Counted from the stretch's first letter, positions 9,112 through 18,392 are shown. The stretch is DNA of 64,000 bases from an uncultured Pseudoxanthomonas sp. (GCA_946479745.1 CAMLGZ010000003.1:248001-312000); one strand, 5' to 3'. The notes: generated from the sequence alone by a model not told the origin. Translations and numbers: made by a program.

Positions 9112-9601
9112 CGTCGTCGCCCACCTTGAAAAGAGAGCTGCCTACGATCTGGAAACCATGCTTCTGGTAGAAACGGATCGCCTGCGCCGCTTCCTGCCAG
9201 ACGCTGAGCCAGACCGAGCGCGAACCGCGCAAGCTGGCGGCGGCCAGCAGATTGGCGACCAGCTGCGCGGCGATGCCCCTGCCGTGGAAAGCGGAGTCGA
9301 GATAGATCCGGCCCAGCTCCACCGTCGGCAGCAGAGTCACTTCCGGCGGCGGCGTCGAACCCCAGCGCAGCTGCGCGAAGCCGGCCCACTGCCCGTCCTG
9401 CTCGACGATCACCGTGAACGTATCCGGGTCCCGTATCTCACGCGCCTGCAGTTCCGGTGTGTACACCTCGTCCAGGAAACGGGCCACGTTCTCCGGACTG
9501 CTGCAATGGCCGTTGGCAGCCAGGAAAGTCCGGCGCATCAACGCCGACAAAGCGGCGGCATCGGCGGGGCGGGCTGGGCGGATGACGGCGTTGGTTTTCA
9601 T
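9068..9601 (-). CDS. GNAT family N-acetyltransferase
   Basis: A 177-residue GNAT protein. The N-terminal strand is VIRPARPADAAALSALMRR, and the acetyl-CoA binding motif A lies in LGRIYLDSAFHGRGIAAQLV. The C-terminal part (SVWLSVWQEAAQAIRFYQKHGF) is the usual motif B. The acceptor substrate is unknown. It overlaps the 3' end of the convergent secreted-protein gene by 44 bases. Nothing in the neighbourhood suggests a pathway. Confidence 0.85.
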   Translation of the reverse strand: MKTNAVIRPARPADAAALSALMRRTFLAANGHCSSPENVARFLDEVYTPELQAREIRDPDTFTVIVEQDGQWAGFAQLRWGSTPPPEVTLLPTVELGRIYLDSAFHGRGIAAQLVANLLAAASLRGSRSVWLSVWQEAAQAIRFYQKHGFQIVGSSLFKVGDDVKDDWVMTQALPTG

Positions 9602-9712
9602 GGAGTGCTAGGTACCGGACCTCTACTTCAGCTTAAACGTGGAACGATTGCGGACGAGGACAGACCACGCTCTCGATCTGGTCCGGCAGCTTGCGAAGCG
9701 CGACGTCGACGA

Positions 9713-10155
9713 CTATCCGGCTAATTGCTTTATTTCAATGCGCACCAGGTATTTCGCCAGCACAAGAAGCCCTGCGGTAGAAATCCACAGAACTACCATT
9801 GGAGCAGGGATGAAAATGGAGAGAAACTGAATCACCAGAAACGGATTGACGAACCCCCCAGAAACATCCCCACCATGTATCCGTAAGCGATATCTCCGAC
9901 GTCTCTTCCCAGAAAAGAGCAGTCGATGCCGCTACCTTCATTTCCCACACAGCCAATCGATTCAAAGAACAGCCCGCTTGTTATATTCCCGATAATAGGA
10001 AGCCCGAAAACCAACAGAATCACAATAATCGGCATTCCGATAACGTTGTGAGCCAAGTTCAAATGCTTGTATCGGCGTTCGAGTGTTTCAAGACGCGCAC
10101 TTTTTTGACTGGCGCCTCCGCTCATGTCCTTTATTCCCTTGTCCATAGGATTCAC
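9713..10155 (-). pseudogene. Membrane protein downstream of the lipase effector, frameshifted
   Basis: The frame starting near 10155 (GTG, or ATG at 10146, with GGGAAG upstream) encodes a charged N-terminus, then the hydrophobic segment VIGMPIIVILLVFGLPIIG. It stops early after MVGMFLGGSSIRFW. If one G is added to the run of six G (forward C6 at 9854-9859), the reading continues GGFVNPFLVIQFLSIFIP, then MVVLWISTAGLLVLAKYLV, and stops at 9713-9715. That gives a uniform 147-residue protein with three or four membrane segments. The frame is therefore broken by one base in a homopolymer. It lies 47 bases beyond the lipase effector gene, where an immunity gene would be expected. Sequencing error, phase variation and true decay are all possible. 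Confidence 0.6.
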
Positions 10156-10202
10156 TTCTTCCCTTGCCTTTTAGACAACAATCGATTCGTATTCTCGCGA
10201 CC

Positions 10203-11699
10203 TCATCCAAGAGCCATGCTGATACCGCCATTGTTCCGAGCATTGATGCTTTGCTGCTGCGCCTGGAACTGCGCAAGTTGCTGGGCCTGCTGTTGATCGA
10301 ACGCTTCCGAACGTTGCAAGGTTTCTTGCGCGGTCGGCGGCGGCGTTGCCAGATCCACGCAGCACCTATTTCCTGGAATCTTGCCGGAAACGAAGACTTG
10401 CAGCGATTGCTCGTCGATGTGGACGCCATCCAATTGCCCTGCCTTGACTCCACTCATCTTGGCCGCCACGGTGATCTGCGCCAGCCGGTCCTCTGAGGCC
10501 TGTCCCGGCAACGCCTGCTTCAGCTCTGCGTACAACGCATAATCAGGATGGCCGGGAGTAATGCCGCTCGACGGCATGCCTCTATACCGGGGCGTCTCGT
10601 CCTGCTTCAAGGGTGGACGATCATGCGCATCGGACTGCGGTAGATAGCCGGGAAGGGAAACTCCGCCGCCGGGCTTGGTCACTTCCGGGCGGTAAGGAGT
10701 TTCGCGGGATGGGAGCAGCCGATGTACATCAGCAACGCCGCGGCTCTCTTCCCAAGTCAATGCAGAATCAATACGTTCCTGACGCCTGACAAGCTCGCCG
10801 GGTGGCAACGGCCCACGCAGGGAGTCGATTCCGTCTTGCATGCGTCCAGCAGGGTCGCGTGCGAGCAACGTGATTGCGCCACGAGCCAGGGCGATGTCGC
10901 TGCGATAGCGGTCGATGGCCGGATCGAACTGAGCGGCCAACTGTCTGGTCTGCGGGTCTGCCAATACCGATTTATCTGGCTTGCCATCCGCATCCACATT
11001 CAAGAAGTTGTCCATGTAGTGGGAATTCAGTGAAGACAGAGCCGCCAAGGGTAAATCCCGCGGTTGTATAGGGTTGCGATTGTTGTCGTAACCAGCATGC
11101 TTTAATTCATATACCTCTTCAGGCGTGGCATAGAGGCGTACCTGGCCGAAATGCTTGCCAGCCGAGCTGACCGGATCGGCAGCCATCACATGGTTGATGA
11201 GGTTATTGCCACCTTCGGGAATGCGTTGATCCAAGCTGATCGCTCCGTAGGCGTTGAAGGTCTCACCATTGAGGTTGAACTTGTGTGCAGTGACTTGAGC
11301 CAGACAGCCGCCCAGGGAATGACCGGCAACGGTGACTTGCGGGGCGTGGCCGCCAAATCTTGAAGCTGAATTTTCAGCAAATTCACGCGCCCGCTTCGTC
11401 AGTTCGATTGCATCGTTTACCTGCGCATTAGTTCTCGCCAATATCATTCCGCCGTCGGCGAGAACCCCATCTTGTAGTGCGGCCTTCAGACCGCTCTTGA
11501 ACTCTGTGCCACGATGCGCTACCACAATCTCGCCGGTGTCAACACGCTGGTAAATGCTGCCCTGATAGCCGTTGATCTCGTTATCTACATGCTCTAAGAC
11601 CTTGAACCTAACACCTTCGAACCTGACTTCATCATCCTTTTCATGCGGGTTGTAGGAATCATCCGCGAGGTAGGCATACTGCTGGCTGCTAATACTCAT
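10203..11699 (-). CDS. Class 3 lipase-type T4SS effector with XVIPCD-like C-terminus
   Basis: The 498-residue product has an alpha/beta hydrolase domain in residues 1-300 with the lipase motif GHSLGG (Ser128). Asp175 and His227 are plausible triad partners. Residues 382-498 start with GHPDYALYAELKQAL, include ITVAAKMSGV and end in a Gln-rich tail (QAQQLAQFQAQQQ). This matches the Xanthomonas VirD4-interacting protein conserved domain that directs antibacterial effectors to the type IV secretion system. There is no signal peptide, as expected for such an effector. The gene overlaps virD4 by ATGA. The likely action, hydrolysis of membrane phospholipids of rival bacteria, is inferred from known X. 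citri and Lysobacter effectors. Confidence 0.82.
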   Translation of the reverse strand: MSISSQQYAYLADDSYNPHEKDDEVRFEGVRFKVLEHVDNEINGYQGSIYQRVDTGEIVVAHRGTEFKSGLKAALQDGVLADGGMILARTNAQVNDAIELTKRAREFAENSASRFGGHAPQVTVAGHSLGGCLAQVTAHKFNLNGETFNAYGAISLDQRIPEGGNNLINHVMAADPVSSAGKHFGQVRLYATPEEVYELKHAGYDNNRNPIQPRDLPLAALSSLNSHYMDNFLNVDADGKPDKSVLADPQTRQLAAQFDPAIDRYRSDIALARGAITLLARDPAGRMQDGIDSLRGPLPPGELVRRQERIDSALTWEESRGVADVHRLLPSRETPYRPEVTKPGGGVSLPGYLPQSDAHDRPPLKQDETPRYRGMPSSGITPGHPDYALYAELKQALPGQASEDRLAQITVAAKMSGVKAGQLDGVHIDEQSLQVFVSGKIPGNRCCVDLATPPPTAQETLQRSEAFDQQQAQQLAQFQAQQQSINARNNGGISMALG

Positions 11700-14062
11700 G
11701 GCTGCACTTCCTTGGGCGCGAGAGTAATGGTGAAGATATCGTCATCAGTGACGTATGGCGCAAACCGTGCGCGGTCTGCCTGCCCGAACTCAGAATAGTC
11801 GTCGATCTTTTTATCTCTTGGATAGAATTGCTTCATAAAATACAAGGTAGAAAGTTTCTGCGCCAAGACCTGTTTGTCTTCTAGACTCGGGGCAAAGCCC
11901 GTTTCTACATCAGCTCCAGTTGCCTTCAATATCACCGTCGTTCCGGTGAACTCCCAATGGCAGACGCCATTTCCAAAATAGTCCTCATTCAACATCGCAT
12001 CCAGATAAACCGTACCGGTATAAGTGCCGTTATCTAATTTCCGATAGCTAATTGGCATTCGGTACTTTGGTATTGAATGGACTCCTGCAATGCTGTCCAG
12101 CGTAAAGACACAGTCTGGCGCCTCGTACTGTGCAAACCCTTCCACTGACCCAAACGGCCCTGGTGCGTCCGCAATAGTCATGGTGATGTCGTAACGCTGC
12201 CTAGGGTTCGGATTACGTTTGTACTCGTCGGCTTTGGCGCTTGGATGGGATTTAGGCGCGTCCAAACCACCAGCACTCTTGTCGGTCCCAGCCGGATCGC
12301 ATGCAGTCACCGCCAGCGCAATGCTTACCGCCGCCGTGACCGTCTTGGCGGCTTTGCTCAGCGCCGATTCGCCTCCAATCTTCAGTTTTGGAATCTCCAC
12401 CTTCGGCAGCAGTCGCTGGGTGAAGTAACTGTCCTGGTAGTACTTGATCTTGTCGCACTTCACCGGATGCGGAATGCCTTCGTACAGGAACACTTCCTTG
12501 TCGAAGCCCATCGCCTTGAGTTCCTGCGGCAGCATCAGCGCACGCTTCTCTTCCGATTCGCTGAACGACACGCTGCCCTGCGCGCCATGCGACTGCGAAC
12601 GGTTGCGCTTGCGTACCGTGGTGTAGCCCAGCATGTCGGAATAGTCGTTGGCGTCCTGCTGCTCGCGCGGCGCGTAGATGATCTGCAGCGCGTGGTTGGT
12701 GATGATGGTGCGCGAAACGTCCTTGCCGTAGGTGGCGTCGAGCTGCGACATGCTCTGGATGATGGGCAGCAGACGGATGTTGTAGCCGGCCATGTAGGAC
12801 ACCGCCGAGGCGATGATCTCCACCTTGCCGATGGCGGTGAACTCGTCCATCAGCAACAGGCACTGGTGCTTGAGCTGCGGATTGCTCTGCGGCAGTTCCT
12901 TGGTGTTGAGATTGATGATCTGGTTGAAGAACAGATTCACGATGAGCCGGCTCTCGGCCAGCTTGTTGGGCTGGATGCCGATGTAGATGGTCATCTTCTT
13001 CTTGCGCACGTCGGTGAGCAGGAAATCGTTGGCGCTGGTGGCCGCGTCCAGCACCGGATTGATGAAGGCGTTGAGCGGTTCCTTGAAGGTGCCCAGGATG
13101 GAAGCGAAGGTCTCTTCCGCCTGCGACAGCAGGTTGGCGAAGGCGGTCTTGGCATGGTTGCTGAGGAACGGCTGCTTGGACAGGTTCTGCAGATAGGCCT
13201 TCAACTCGCTGCCATCGCCCGAAGACAACCGGTAGATGCCGCCCAGCGTCGGGAACGACAGGAATTCCTTGGGGTATCCCTGCCGGTGCTGCTCATCGAA
13301 ATTCTCGAACAGGTACAGAGCGAAGGCGGTGAAAGCGTTGCGCGCCTGGCTGACCCAGAACTTCTGATCGTCCGAGCCATCGGGGTACAGCATGGCCGCG
13401 ATGCTCTGCAGATCGGAAATACGGAAGGCCGGATCCTGCGACACGTAGCTCAACGGGTTCCAGCGATGCGTGCGGCGATCTTCTGCGAAAGGATTGAACA
13501 GATAGATTTCCTGGCCCTGGCTGGCGCGCCAGCCGCTGGTCAGGTCGAAGTTTTCCTGCTTGATGTCCAGCACCACCATCGATTCCTGGTAGTCCAGCAG
13601 ATTGGGGATGACGATGCCCACGCCCTTGCCCGAGCGCGTGGGCGCGGCCAGGATCACGAACTGCTGCCCGCTCAGGCGCACCAGCTTGCCGTTGAATTTG
13701 CCGACCACGATGCCGTTGTCGGACTGCTTGAACAGGCCATGCTTGGCCAGGTCGCCGCCGCCGGCGAAGCGCGCATCGCCGTGCATCGACTGTTTGGCCG
13801 GCCGCAATACCAGGAACAGCAGCGCCAGCCATGCCATGAGGGGCAAGCCGAAACCAAGATAGCCGGCCACTTTGATCTTGCCGGCGTAACGCTGCACCTG
13901 GGGCAGGTCCAACGCCTTCAGGTATTGCAGATAGGTGTTCCACTTCAACAAGCCGGTATCGAGCTTGAGCAGCAGCAGCGCCAGATAACCGGACAGATAC
14001 AGCCCAGCCAGCAACAGAACCAGCGAGGCGACCGACGCGAAGACGAGCTTTTTCTTGTCCAT
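11696..14062 (-). CDS. virD4: VirD4 type IV coupling ATPase with a lipoprotein-like C-terminal extension
   Basis: Residues 1-90 hold two membrane segments. A Walker A motif PTRSGKGV lies near residue 142 and Walker B LLLMDEF near 402, with the coupling-protein signature RNAFTAFALYLFEN between them. It recruits effectors carrying XVIPCD domains, such as the overlapping lipase. The start is the ATG at 14062 with AGGAAG upstream (a TTG precedes it). The product is 788 residues, whereas Xanthomonas VirD4 is about 560. From about residue 566 the sequence changes to AAKTVTAAVSIALAVTAC, which resembles a lipoprotein signal with Cys588 in a lipobox. A polar, Asp- and Tyr-rich domain of about 200 residues follows. 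I infer a fusion to an immunity-type lipoprotein. No virB genes are in the window. Confidence 0.87.
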   Translation of the reverse strand: MDKKKLVFASVASLVLLLAGLYLSGYLALLLLKLDTGLLKWNTYLQYLKALDLPQVQRYAGKIKVAGYLGFGLPLMAWLALLFLVLRPAKQSMHGDARFAGGGDLAKHGLFKQSDNGIVVGKFNGKLVRLSGQQFVILAAPTRSGKGVGIVIPNLLDYQESMVVLDIKQENFDLTSGWRASQGQEIYLFNPFAEDRRTHRWNPLSYVSQDPAFRISDLQSIAAMLYPDGSDDQKFWVSQARNAFTAFALYLFENFDEQHRQGYPKEFLSFPTLGGIYRLSSGDGSELKAYLQNLSKQPFLSNHAKTAFANLLSQAEETFASILGTFKEPLNAFINPVLDAATSANDFLLTDVRKKKMTIYIGIQPNKLAESRLIVNLFFNQIINLNTKELPQSNPQLKHQCLLLMDEFTAIGKVEIIASAVSYMAGYNIRLLPIIQSMSQLDATYGKDVSRTIITNHALQIIYAPREQQDANDYSDMLGYTTVRKRNRSQSHGAQGSVSFSESEEKRALMLPQELKAMGFDKEVFLYEGIPHPVKCDKIKYYQDSYFTQRLLPKVEIPKLKIGGESALSKAAKTVTAAVSIALAVTACDPAGTDKSAGGLDAPKSHPSAKADEYKRNPNPRQRYDITMTIADAPGPFGSVEGFAQYEAPDCVFTLDSIAGVHSIPKYRMPISYRKLDNGTYTGTVYLDAMLNEDYFGNGVCHWEFTGTTVILKATGADVETGFAPSLEDKQVLAQKLSTLYFMKQFYPRDKKIDDYSEFGQADRARFAPYVTDDDIFTITLAPKEVQP

Positions 14063-14105
14063 CAACTACTTCCTGTCCTGTTTCTTCTTCCGTGAGGCGG
14101 CCGCG

Positions 14106-14360
14106 TTATCGCCGGCGCTTGACCGCTCTCGCCGGTGAGGCCGGCGAAGCCGGATCGATGCGTTGCGCGGTTTCTTCTTCGATCAGCCTGTCCGCCCAGA
14201 GACGCGCGTCTTCAAGGGTAAGTTCATGCCGCAATTTTTCGCCCGACGGCGACAACACAGCGTAACCGGTCACTTCGGCCGGGTCGAATTGCGCTTCATC
14301 GGTGAAGGCGACGATCTGATAACGCCCCCTGATGAGTATCGAATGGCTGTATTCCGTCAT
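14106..14360 (-). CDS. hypothetical protein, 84 aa
   Basis: A short frame with a strong AGGAGG ribosome site before the ATG at 14360. The product begins MTEYSHSILIRGRYQIVAF and continues TDEAQFDPAEVTGYAVLSPSG, then LTLEDARLWADRLIEEE, ending in a basic tail (ARAVKRRR). It reads as a small beta-sheet domain followed by one helix. It lies 43 bases before virD4 on the same strand and could be cotranscribed with it. No family was recognised; a link to secretion is only positional. Confidence 0.55.
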   Translation of the reverse strand: MTEYSHSILIRGRYQIVAFTDEAQFDPAEVTGYAVLSPSGEKLRHELTLEDARLWADRLIEEETAQRIDPASPASPARAVKRRR

Positions 14361-14448
14361 GGCCTGGCCTCCTGGCATCTGCCCCGATCATAGTACGTAC
14401 TACCGGTCTATTTGAAGTCCCCGCCGGATCGCCGAGGCCCGCAGGCGA

Positions 14449-15450
14449 TCAGGCCGCCGATTGCAGCGAGGGCCCGGTTGTGGCGATGGCCTGCTCTACC
14501 AGCGCCCAGTCGGCACCAGTGCGATGCGCGCCCTCGCTCAGCACCTGGCGGAAGGCGCGGCCGCCGGGCTGTCCATGGAACAGGCCCAGGAAATGCCGCG
14601 TAATGTGCTTCAACGCCACGCCCTGATTGAGTTTGCTCTCTACATACGGACGCAATGCGCGCAGCAACTGTGAACGCGACTGCACTTCCCCGCCAGACAA
14701 CGCCGCGTCCAGCCGGTGCAACAGATACGGATCGTGATAGGCGGCGCGGCCCAGCATCACGCCATCGGTATGCTGCAGATGTGCCAGCGAATCTTCGAGG
14801 GTGGCGATGCCGCCATTGACCGCAATGGTCAGATCCGGCCGCTCGCGTTTGATCCGGTAGGCCCAGTCGTAGCGCAGCGGCGGCACTTCGCGGTTTTCCT
14901 TGGGCGAGAGGCCTTTCAACCAGGCGTTGCGCGCATGCACGAAGAAAATGCGGCAACCCGCGCTGGCCACGGTATCGATGAAACCGGCGAAACGCCCGTA
15001 GTCGTTTTCCTCATCCACGCCCAGGCGGCACTTCACCGTGACCGGAATATCCACGGCCGCGACCATGGCCGCTACGCTGTCGGCCACCAGCGCGGGCTCC
15101 TTCATCAGACAGGCGCCGAAGCGGCCGGCCTGCACGCGGTCGGAAGGACAGCCGACATTGAGGTTGATCTCATCGAACCCGTGCTCCTGCCCTACTCGCG
15201 CGGCGCCCGCCAGCAATGCCGGATCGCTGCCGCCCAATTGCAGGGCAACCGGATTCTCGACCGGATCGCGCGCCAGCAAGCGTGCCCGATCGCCCTGCAA
15301 CACCGCATTGGCGTGCACCATCTCGGTATACAGACGCGCGCCCGGCGCCAAAAGCCGGTGGAACACACGGCAATGGCTGTCGGTCCAGTCCATCATGGGA
15401 GCGACCGACAGCTGGTAATCCTCGCTGTTACTGAACATCTCTGATTTCAT
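14449..15450 (-). CDS. dusA: tRNA-dihydrouridine synthase A
   Basis: The 333-residue FMN enzyme reduces uridines in the tRNA D-loop (positions 20/20a). The barrel begins LSVAPMMDWTDSHCRVFHRL, and the catalytic Cys lies in EINLNVGCPSDRVQ. Further DusA signatures are GRFGACLMKEP, PVTVKCRLGVD, FFVHARNAWLKGLSPKENR and the FMN-phosphate site AVNGGIATLED...GVMLGRAAY. The ATG at 15450 with AGGAC upstream gives the usual length; the longer frame lacks homology. It appears to be a single-gene unit downstream of the alginate locus. Confidence 0.95.
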   Translation of the reverse strand: MKSEMFSNSEDYQLSVAPMMDWTDSHCRVFHRLLAPGARLYTEMVHANAVLQGDRARLLARDPVENPVALQLGGSDPALLAGAARVGQEHGFDEINLNVGCPSDRVQAGRFGACLMKEPALVADSVAAMVAAVDIPVTVKCRLGVDEENDYGRFAGFIDTVASAGCRIFFVHARNAWLKGLSPKENREVPPLRYDWAYRIKRERPDLTIAVNGGIATLEDSLAHLQHTDGVMLGRAAYHDPYLLHRLDAALSGGEVQSRSQLLRALRPYVESKLNQGVALKHITRHFLGLFHGQPGGRAFRQVLSEGAHRTGADWALVEQAIATTGPSLQSAA

Positions 15451-15791
15451 CTGAAATTTGTCCTGCCCTGACGCGCAATGGCGTCGTTTCAGGAGCGCGG
15501 AGGGAGCTGGAGGGCTATTGTCCGCCGTAGGGGCATGAAACCCAAGAGCCGGAGGTTCCGTGCCGGAAGCCTGCCTGCTGTTGTCCAAGCACGTCCAGGC
15601 GACCTTCGCCGATCATTTGACCAGCGAACCCTCCTCACGATCCACCCGGCGCGATGCCATCCTTGCCCTACTGGCGGTGGCGGCCCGCAATGCGTTTCAA
15701 ACGGGGTATCGGCCCCGCTCTTTACCATCCGGGACAGCTTTTGCGCGACAAAGCCGCGCAGTTCATTCCGAACGCCGGCGGGCACCGGAGG
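15451..15791. other. Intergenic stretch, no gene seen
   Basis: About 340 bases between dusA and the tautomerase gene. Several open frames cross it in both directions, but none has a ribosome site, family motif or stop-to-start arrangement that supports a gene. The dusA promoter should lie within it. I see no hairpin with a T-run. Confidence 0.4.
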
Positions 15792-15980
15792 TCACTGGGG
15801 CTGCCGCTCGCTGTGCGGTGGATCTTCCTTCGGCTTGGGATCCGATTCCACGATTCGAACCACGATGCGGCCGGTGGGTACCTCGAAATGCTCGGCGACC
15901 GCGTCGGTGATGGCCTGGGTGAGCCGTTGCTTCTGTTCGGACGAGCGCCCGGAGAGCGCGTAGACGACGACTTCAGGCAT
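15792..15980 (-). CDS. 4-oxalocrotonate tautomerase family protein
   Basis: A 62-residue protein starting MPEVVVYALSGRSSEQKQRL. After removal of Met it has the catalytic Pro1, an Arg at position 11 in SGRS and a second Arg in GRIVVRIVE, as in 4-oxalocrotonate tautomerase. The end (DPKPKEDPPHSERQPQ) is hydrophilic and lacks the usual C-terminal glycine strand. It is the last gene of the alginate operon, 45 bases after kdgK. Enol/keto tautomerisation of an unsaturated uronate product is a possible role, but this is inference; a general promiscuous tautomerase is equally possible. Confidence 0.8.
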   Translation of the reverse strand: MPEVVVYALSGRSSEQKQRLTQAITDAVAEHFEVPTGRIVVRIVESDPKPKEDPPHSERQPQ

Positions 15981-16025
15981 GATTTTCTCCGCTATGTGCG
16001 TGCTGATGGGCGATGCAGCCGGGAC

Positions 16026-17138
16026 TCAACGGCGCGCGGCCGCGGCTTCTCCGCGCGCGACCGCCTCGACTTCTGTCTGCGAGACCATGGCATTGTCGCC
16101 AGGAGTGGTCATCGCCAATGCGCCATGGGCCACGGCGAAGTCGAGCGACTGTTGCAGGCTGCAATTCCCGAGCAGGCCATGGATCAGTCCCGAGACGAAG
16201 GCGTCGCCGCCTCCGACCCTGTCCAGGATTTCCAGTTCGCCCGGTTGTGTAGCCTCGAACCGGGACTGGCGGGTGTGCAGTACGCCGGACCAGGCGTTGC
16301 GCGAGGCCGAAAGCGAATCGCGCAGCGGGAAGGCGATCATGCGCAGGTTCGGATATTGCTCGAATGCATACGCGCAGGCCGCATCGGCGGGGCCCGAATC
16401 CATCGGCGTGGTCCTTGGGCGGACACCAGCCTCCAATCCCAGGCAGGAGGCGAACGAAAACTCGTCGCCGATCAGCAAGTCGCATTGGGAGACGATGGCC
16501 TGATTGGCCTTGCGTGCGGCGTCCGGGTCCGGATGGCTGTTCCACAGACTGGCGCGGTAGTTGAGATCGTAGGACACGATGACGCCATGGCGGCGCGCGG
16601 CCTTGGCTGCGGTTTTCGCAGTCAGGGCGGTGGTTTCCGACAAGGCGGCGAAAACGCCGCCGGTATGCAGCCAGCGCGTTCCGCCTTCGCCGAACAGCGC
16701 ATCCCATTCGAATTCCTCCGGCCGGATCTGGGCCGCGGCGGAATTGGCGCGGTCGGACAGACCAAGAGCCGCGCGCACGCCGAACCCGCGCTCGGTGAAG
16801 TTGAGGCCCATGCGGGTGTTGCGGCCCACGCCGTCGTGATCTCGCCAGACGATGCGGCTGGTGTCCACTCCGCCTTGCAGGATCAGTTCCTCCGCCAGCA
16901 AGCCCAACTCATTGCGCGGCAATGCCGTCAGCACGGCGGTGGAGCGGCCGAAGGTTTTGCGCAAACCGCGCGCCACGTTGTATTCGCCGCCGCCTTCCCA
17001 GACGCGGAACTGGCGCGTGGAGCGGATGCGCTCTTCCCCTGGATCGAAGCGCAGCATCACTTCTCCCAGAGCCAGGCAGTCCCAGCGCCGGCCGTGCGCC
17101 GCAGGCACGTTCAAAACATCACATGCCGATGAGGTCAT
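16026..17138 (-). CDS. kdgK: 2-keto-3-deoxygluconate kinase (PfkB family)
   Basis: The 370-residue product is a PfkB kinase that should phosphorylate KDG to KDPG, joining alginate breakdown to the Entner-Doudoroff pathway. The N-terminal part has LALGEVMLRFDP and GGGEYNVARGLRKTFG. The anion-hole and catalytic-base motif is DRVGGGDAFVSGLIHGLLG near the C-terminus, and NYRASLW also fits KDG kinases. The ATG at 17138 overlaps the stop of the SGNH gene (ATGA), so the long upstream frame is false. No KDPG aldolase gene is seen in the window and it must be elsewhere. Confidence 0.9.
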   Translation of the reverse strand: MTSSACDVLNVPAAHGRRWDCLALGEVMLRFDPGEERIRSTRQFRVWEGGGEYNVARGLRKTFGRSTAVLTALPRNELGLLAEELILQGGVDTSRIVWRDHDGVGRNTRMGLNFTERGFGVRAALGLSDRANSAAAQIRPEEFEWDALFGEGGTRWLHTGGVFAALSETTALTAKTAAKAARRHGVIVSYDLNYRASLWNSHPDPDAARKANQAIVSQCDLLIGDEFSFASCLGLEAGVRPRTTPMDSGPADAACAYAFEQYPNLRMIAFPLRDSLSASRNAWSGVLHTRQSRFEATQPGELEILDRVGGGDAFVSGLIHGLLGNCSLQQSLDFAVAHGALAMTTPGDNAMVSQTEVEAVARGEAAAARR

Positions 17139-18313
17139 CGTGCCTGGCAGCCGAACAGGGAGAGGTCTATCGATTCGGCCATGTCCGCGTAGCCCTCGGC
17201 GTTGGGATGCAGATGATCGCGGGTGATACCCGCACGTAGCGATTCCGGATTGGCTGGATCGCGAAGCGCCGCATCGAAATCGATCACTGCCGAAAACGTC
17301 TTGCCGTCGCGAATGAAAGCGTTGAGCCCCTGGCGTGTCTCGGTGGACACCGGTTCGTAGCGCTCCGAACCGCCGAACGGCGTCAGCGTGGCGCCGAAAG
17401 TGCGAATGCCATGCGATTGCAGGCGTGTGACGATCTGCTTGTAGCCCAGGATCATGTCCTGCGTATTGCGGCCGAGAAGAAAATCGGGCTTTCCACTGTG
17501 GCGGATGTCGTTGATGCCTTCCAGCACGATCACGTAATCCACCCCCGGCAGCGACAGCACGTCGCGATCCAGTCGTGCCAACGCGCTGTGGCTTCGCCCG
17601 GCATCGAGCACCTTGTTGCCGCTGATCCCGGCATTGAGCACCACGAATCGGTTGGGACACGCCTGATCGAGGCGGCGGGCCAGCAGGGCGGGCCAATCGC
17701 CCTCTTTGCCCAAGCCAGCGGTTGCGCCTTCGGTGATGGAATCGCCCAGAGCCACGATGGTCACCGGATCCCGATCGCGTTCGGCCAGGATCGCCGAAAC
17801 CACATTCTGCCGATAGCTCAGCGGCACGCTGTCGGCAACCTCGGTCTTTCCCGCCGCTATGCGCACCGCGGTACGCCGAACCGCCGGGCGCGTGGGCTCG
17901 GGGAAGTGTGCGCTGAGTGCGACCTGCGCGAAGGCCGGAGCGGCGATGGCGACCGGATCGCTGATCAGTACCGCGCCGGGCGGAATCACGACTTCAGTAC
18001 GGCTGTCGAACAGAACGGGCTGCGCTTTCGCGTTGCTGTCCACGAGACGGGCGGTGACGGTATCGAGTCTCAGCGGCGCGCTGCCCAGCTCGTTGCTGAT
18101 ACGGAAGCGCAACGCCTTGGCCGAAGCGCCCAGGCGCATGTCCTGGCGGACGGTCTGGTCGGCGAACTGCAATGGCGCATCGGGCGTGCCGTCGCGCCGG
18201 TCGGGCGCCGGCGAGGCGGTCCATACGGGCACCCACACCTGCGCGCAGGCGCTTCCCGCCGCGCCCGCCAATGCGAGCGTCATCAATGCCGCTATCATCC
18301 ATCGCTTGTGCAT
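17135..18313 (-). CDS. Secreted SGNH/GDSL hydrolase in the alginate locus
   Basis: A 392-residue exported hydrolase with the signal peptide MHKRWMIAALMTLALAGAAG ending at an AQ cleavage site. Residues 190-196 are the GDSITEG block with nucleophile Ser192. Block III is EGINDIRHSG, and block V is DHLHPNAEGYADMAE with the Asp and His of the triad. An N-terminal beta-rich domain of about 170 residues precedes the catalytic domain, as in rhamnogalacturonan-acetylesterase-like proteins. Its place between the SDR and kdgK, with an ATGA overlap, ties it to alginate use. Removal of O-acetyl groups from bacterial alginate is a reasonable inference. Confidence 0.85.
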   Translation of the reverse strand: MHKRWMIAALMTLALAGAAGSACAQVWVPVWTASPAPDRRDGTPDAPLQFADQTVRQDMRLGASAKALRFRISNELGSAPLRLDTVTARLVDSNAKAQPVLFDSRTEVVIPPGAVLISDPVAIAAPAFAQVALSAHFPEPTRPAVRRTAVRIAAGKTEVADSVPLSYRQNVVSAILAERDRDPVTIVALGDSITEGATAGLGKEGDWPALLARRLDQACPNRFVVLNAGISGNKVLDAGRSHSALARLDRDVLSLPGVDYVIVLEGINDIRHSGKPDFLLGRNTQDMILGYKQIVTRLQSHGIRTFGATLTPFGGSERYEPVSTETRQGLNAFIRDGKTFSAVIDFDAALRDPANPESLRAGITRDHLHPNAEGYADMAESIDLSLFGCQAR

Positions 18314-18392
18314 GGAGCCATCCCCTCCCAGGGTTGTCGTGGTCTCGCCTGTCATCTCCGCTTTCGCCGAAACGGCGGGCTTCGAAGGTCGT

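Noticed and set aside
12245..14095. 616-codon frame antisense to virD4
   Set aside because: There is no ribosome site or motif, and the virD4 frame has Walker motifs and membrane segments.
15489..15785. 98-codon minus-strand frame upstream of dusA
   Set aside because: Basic, low-complexity translation without ribosome site or family; overlaps the likely dusA promoter.
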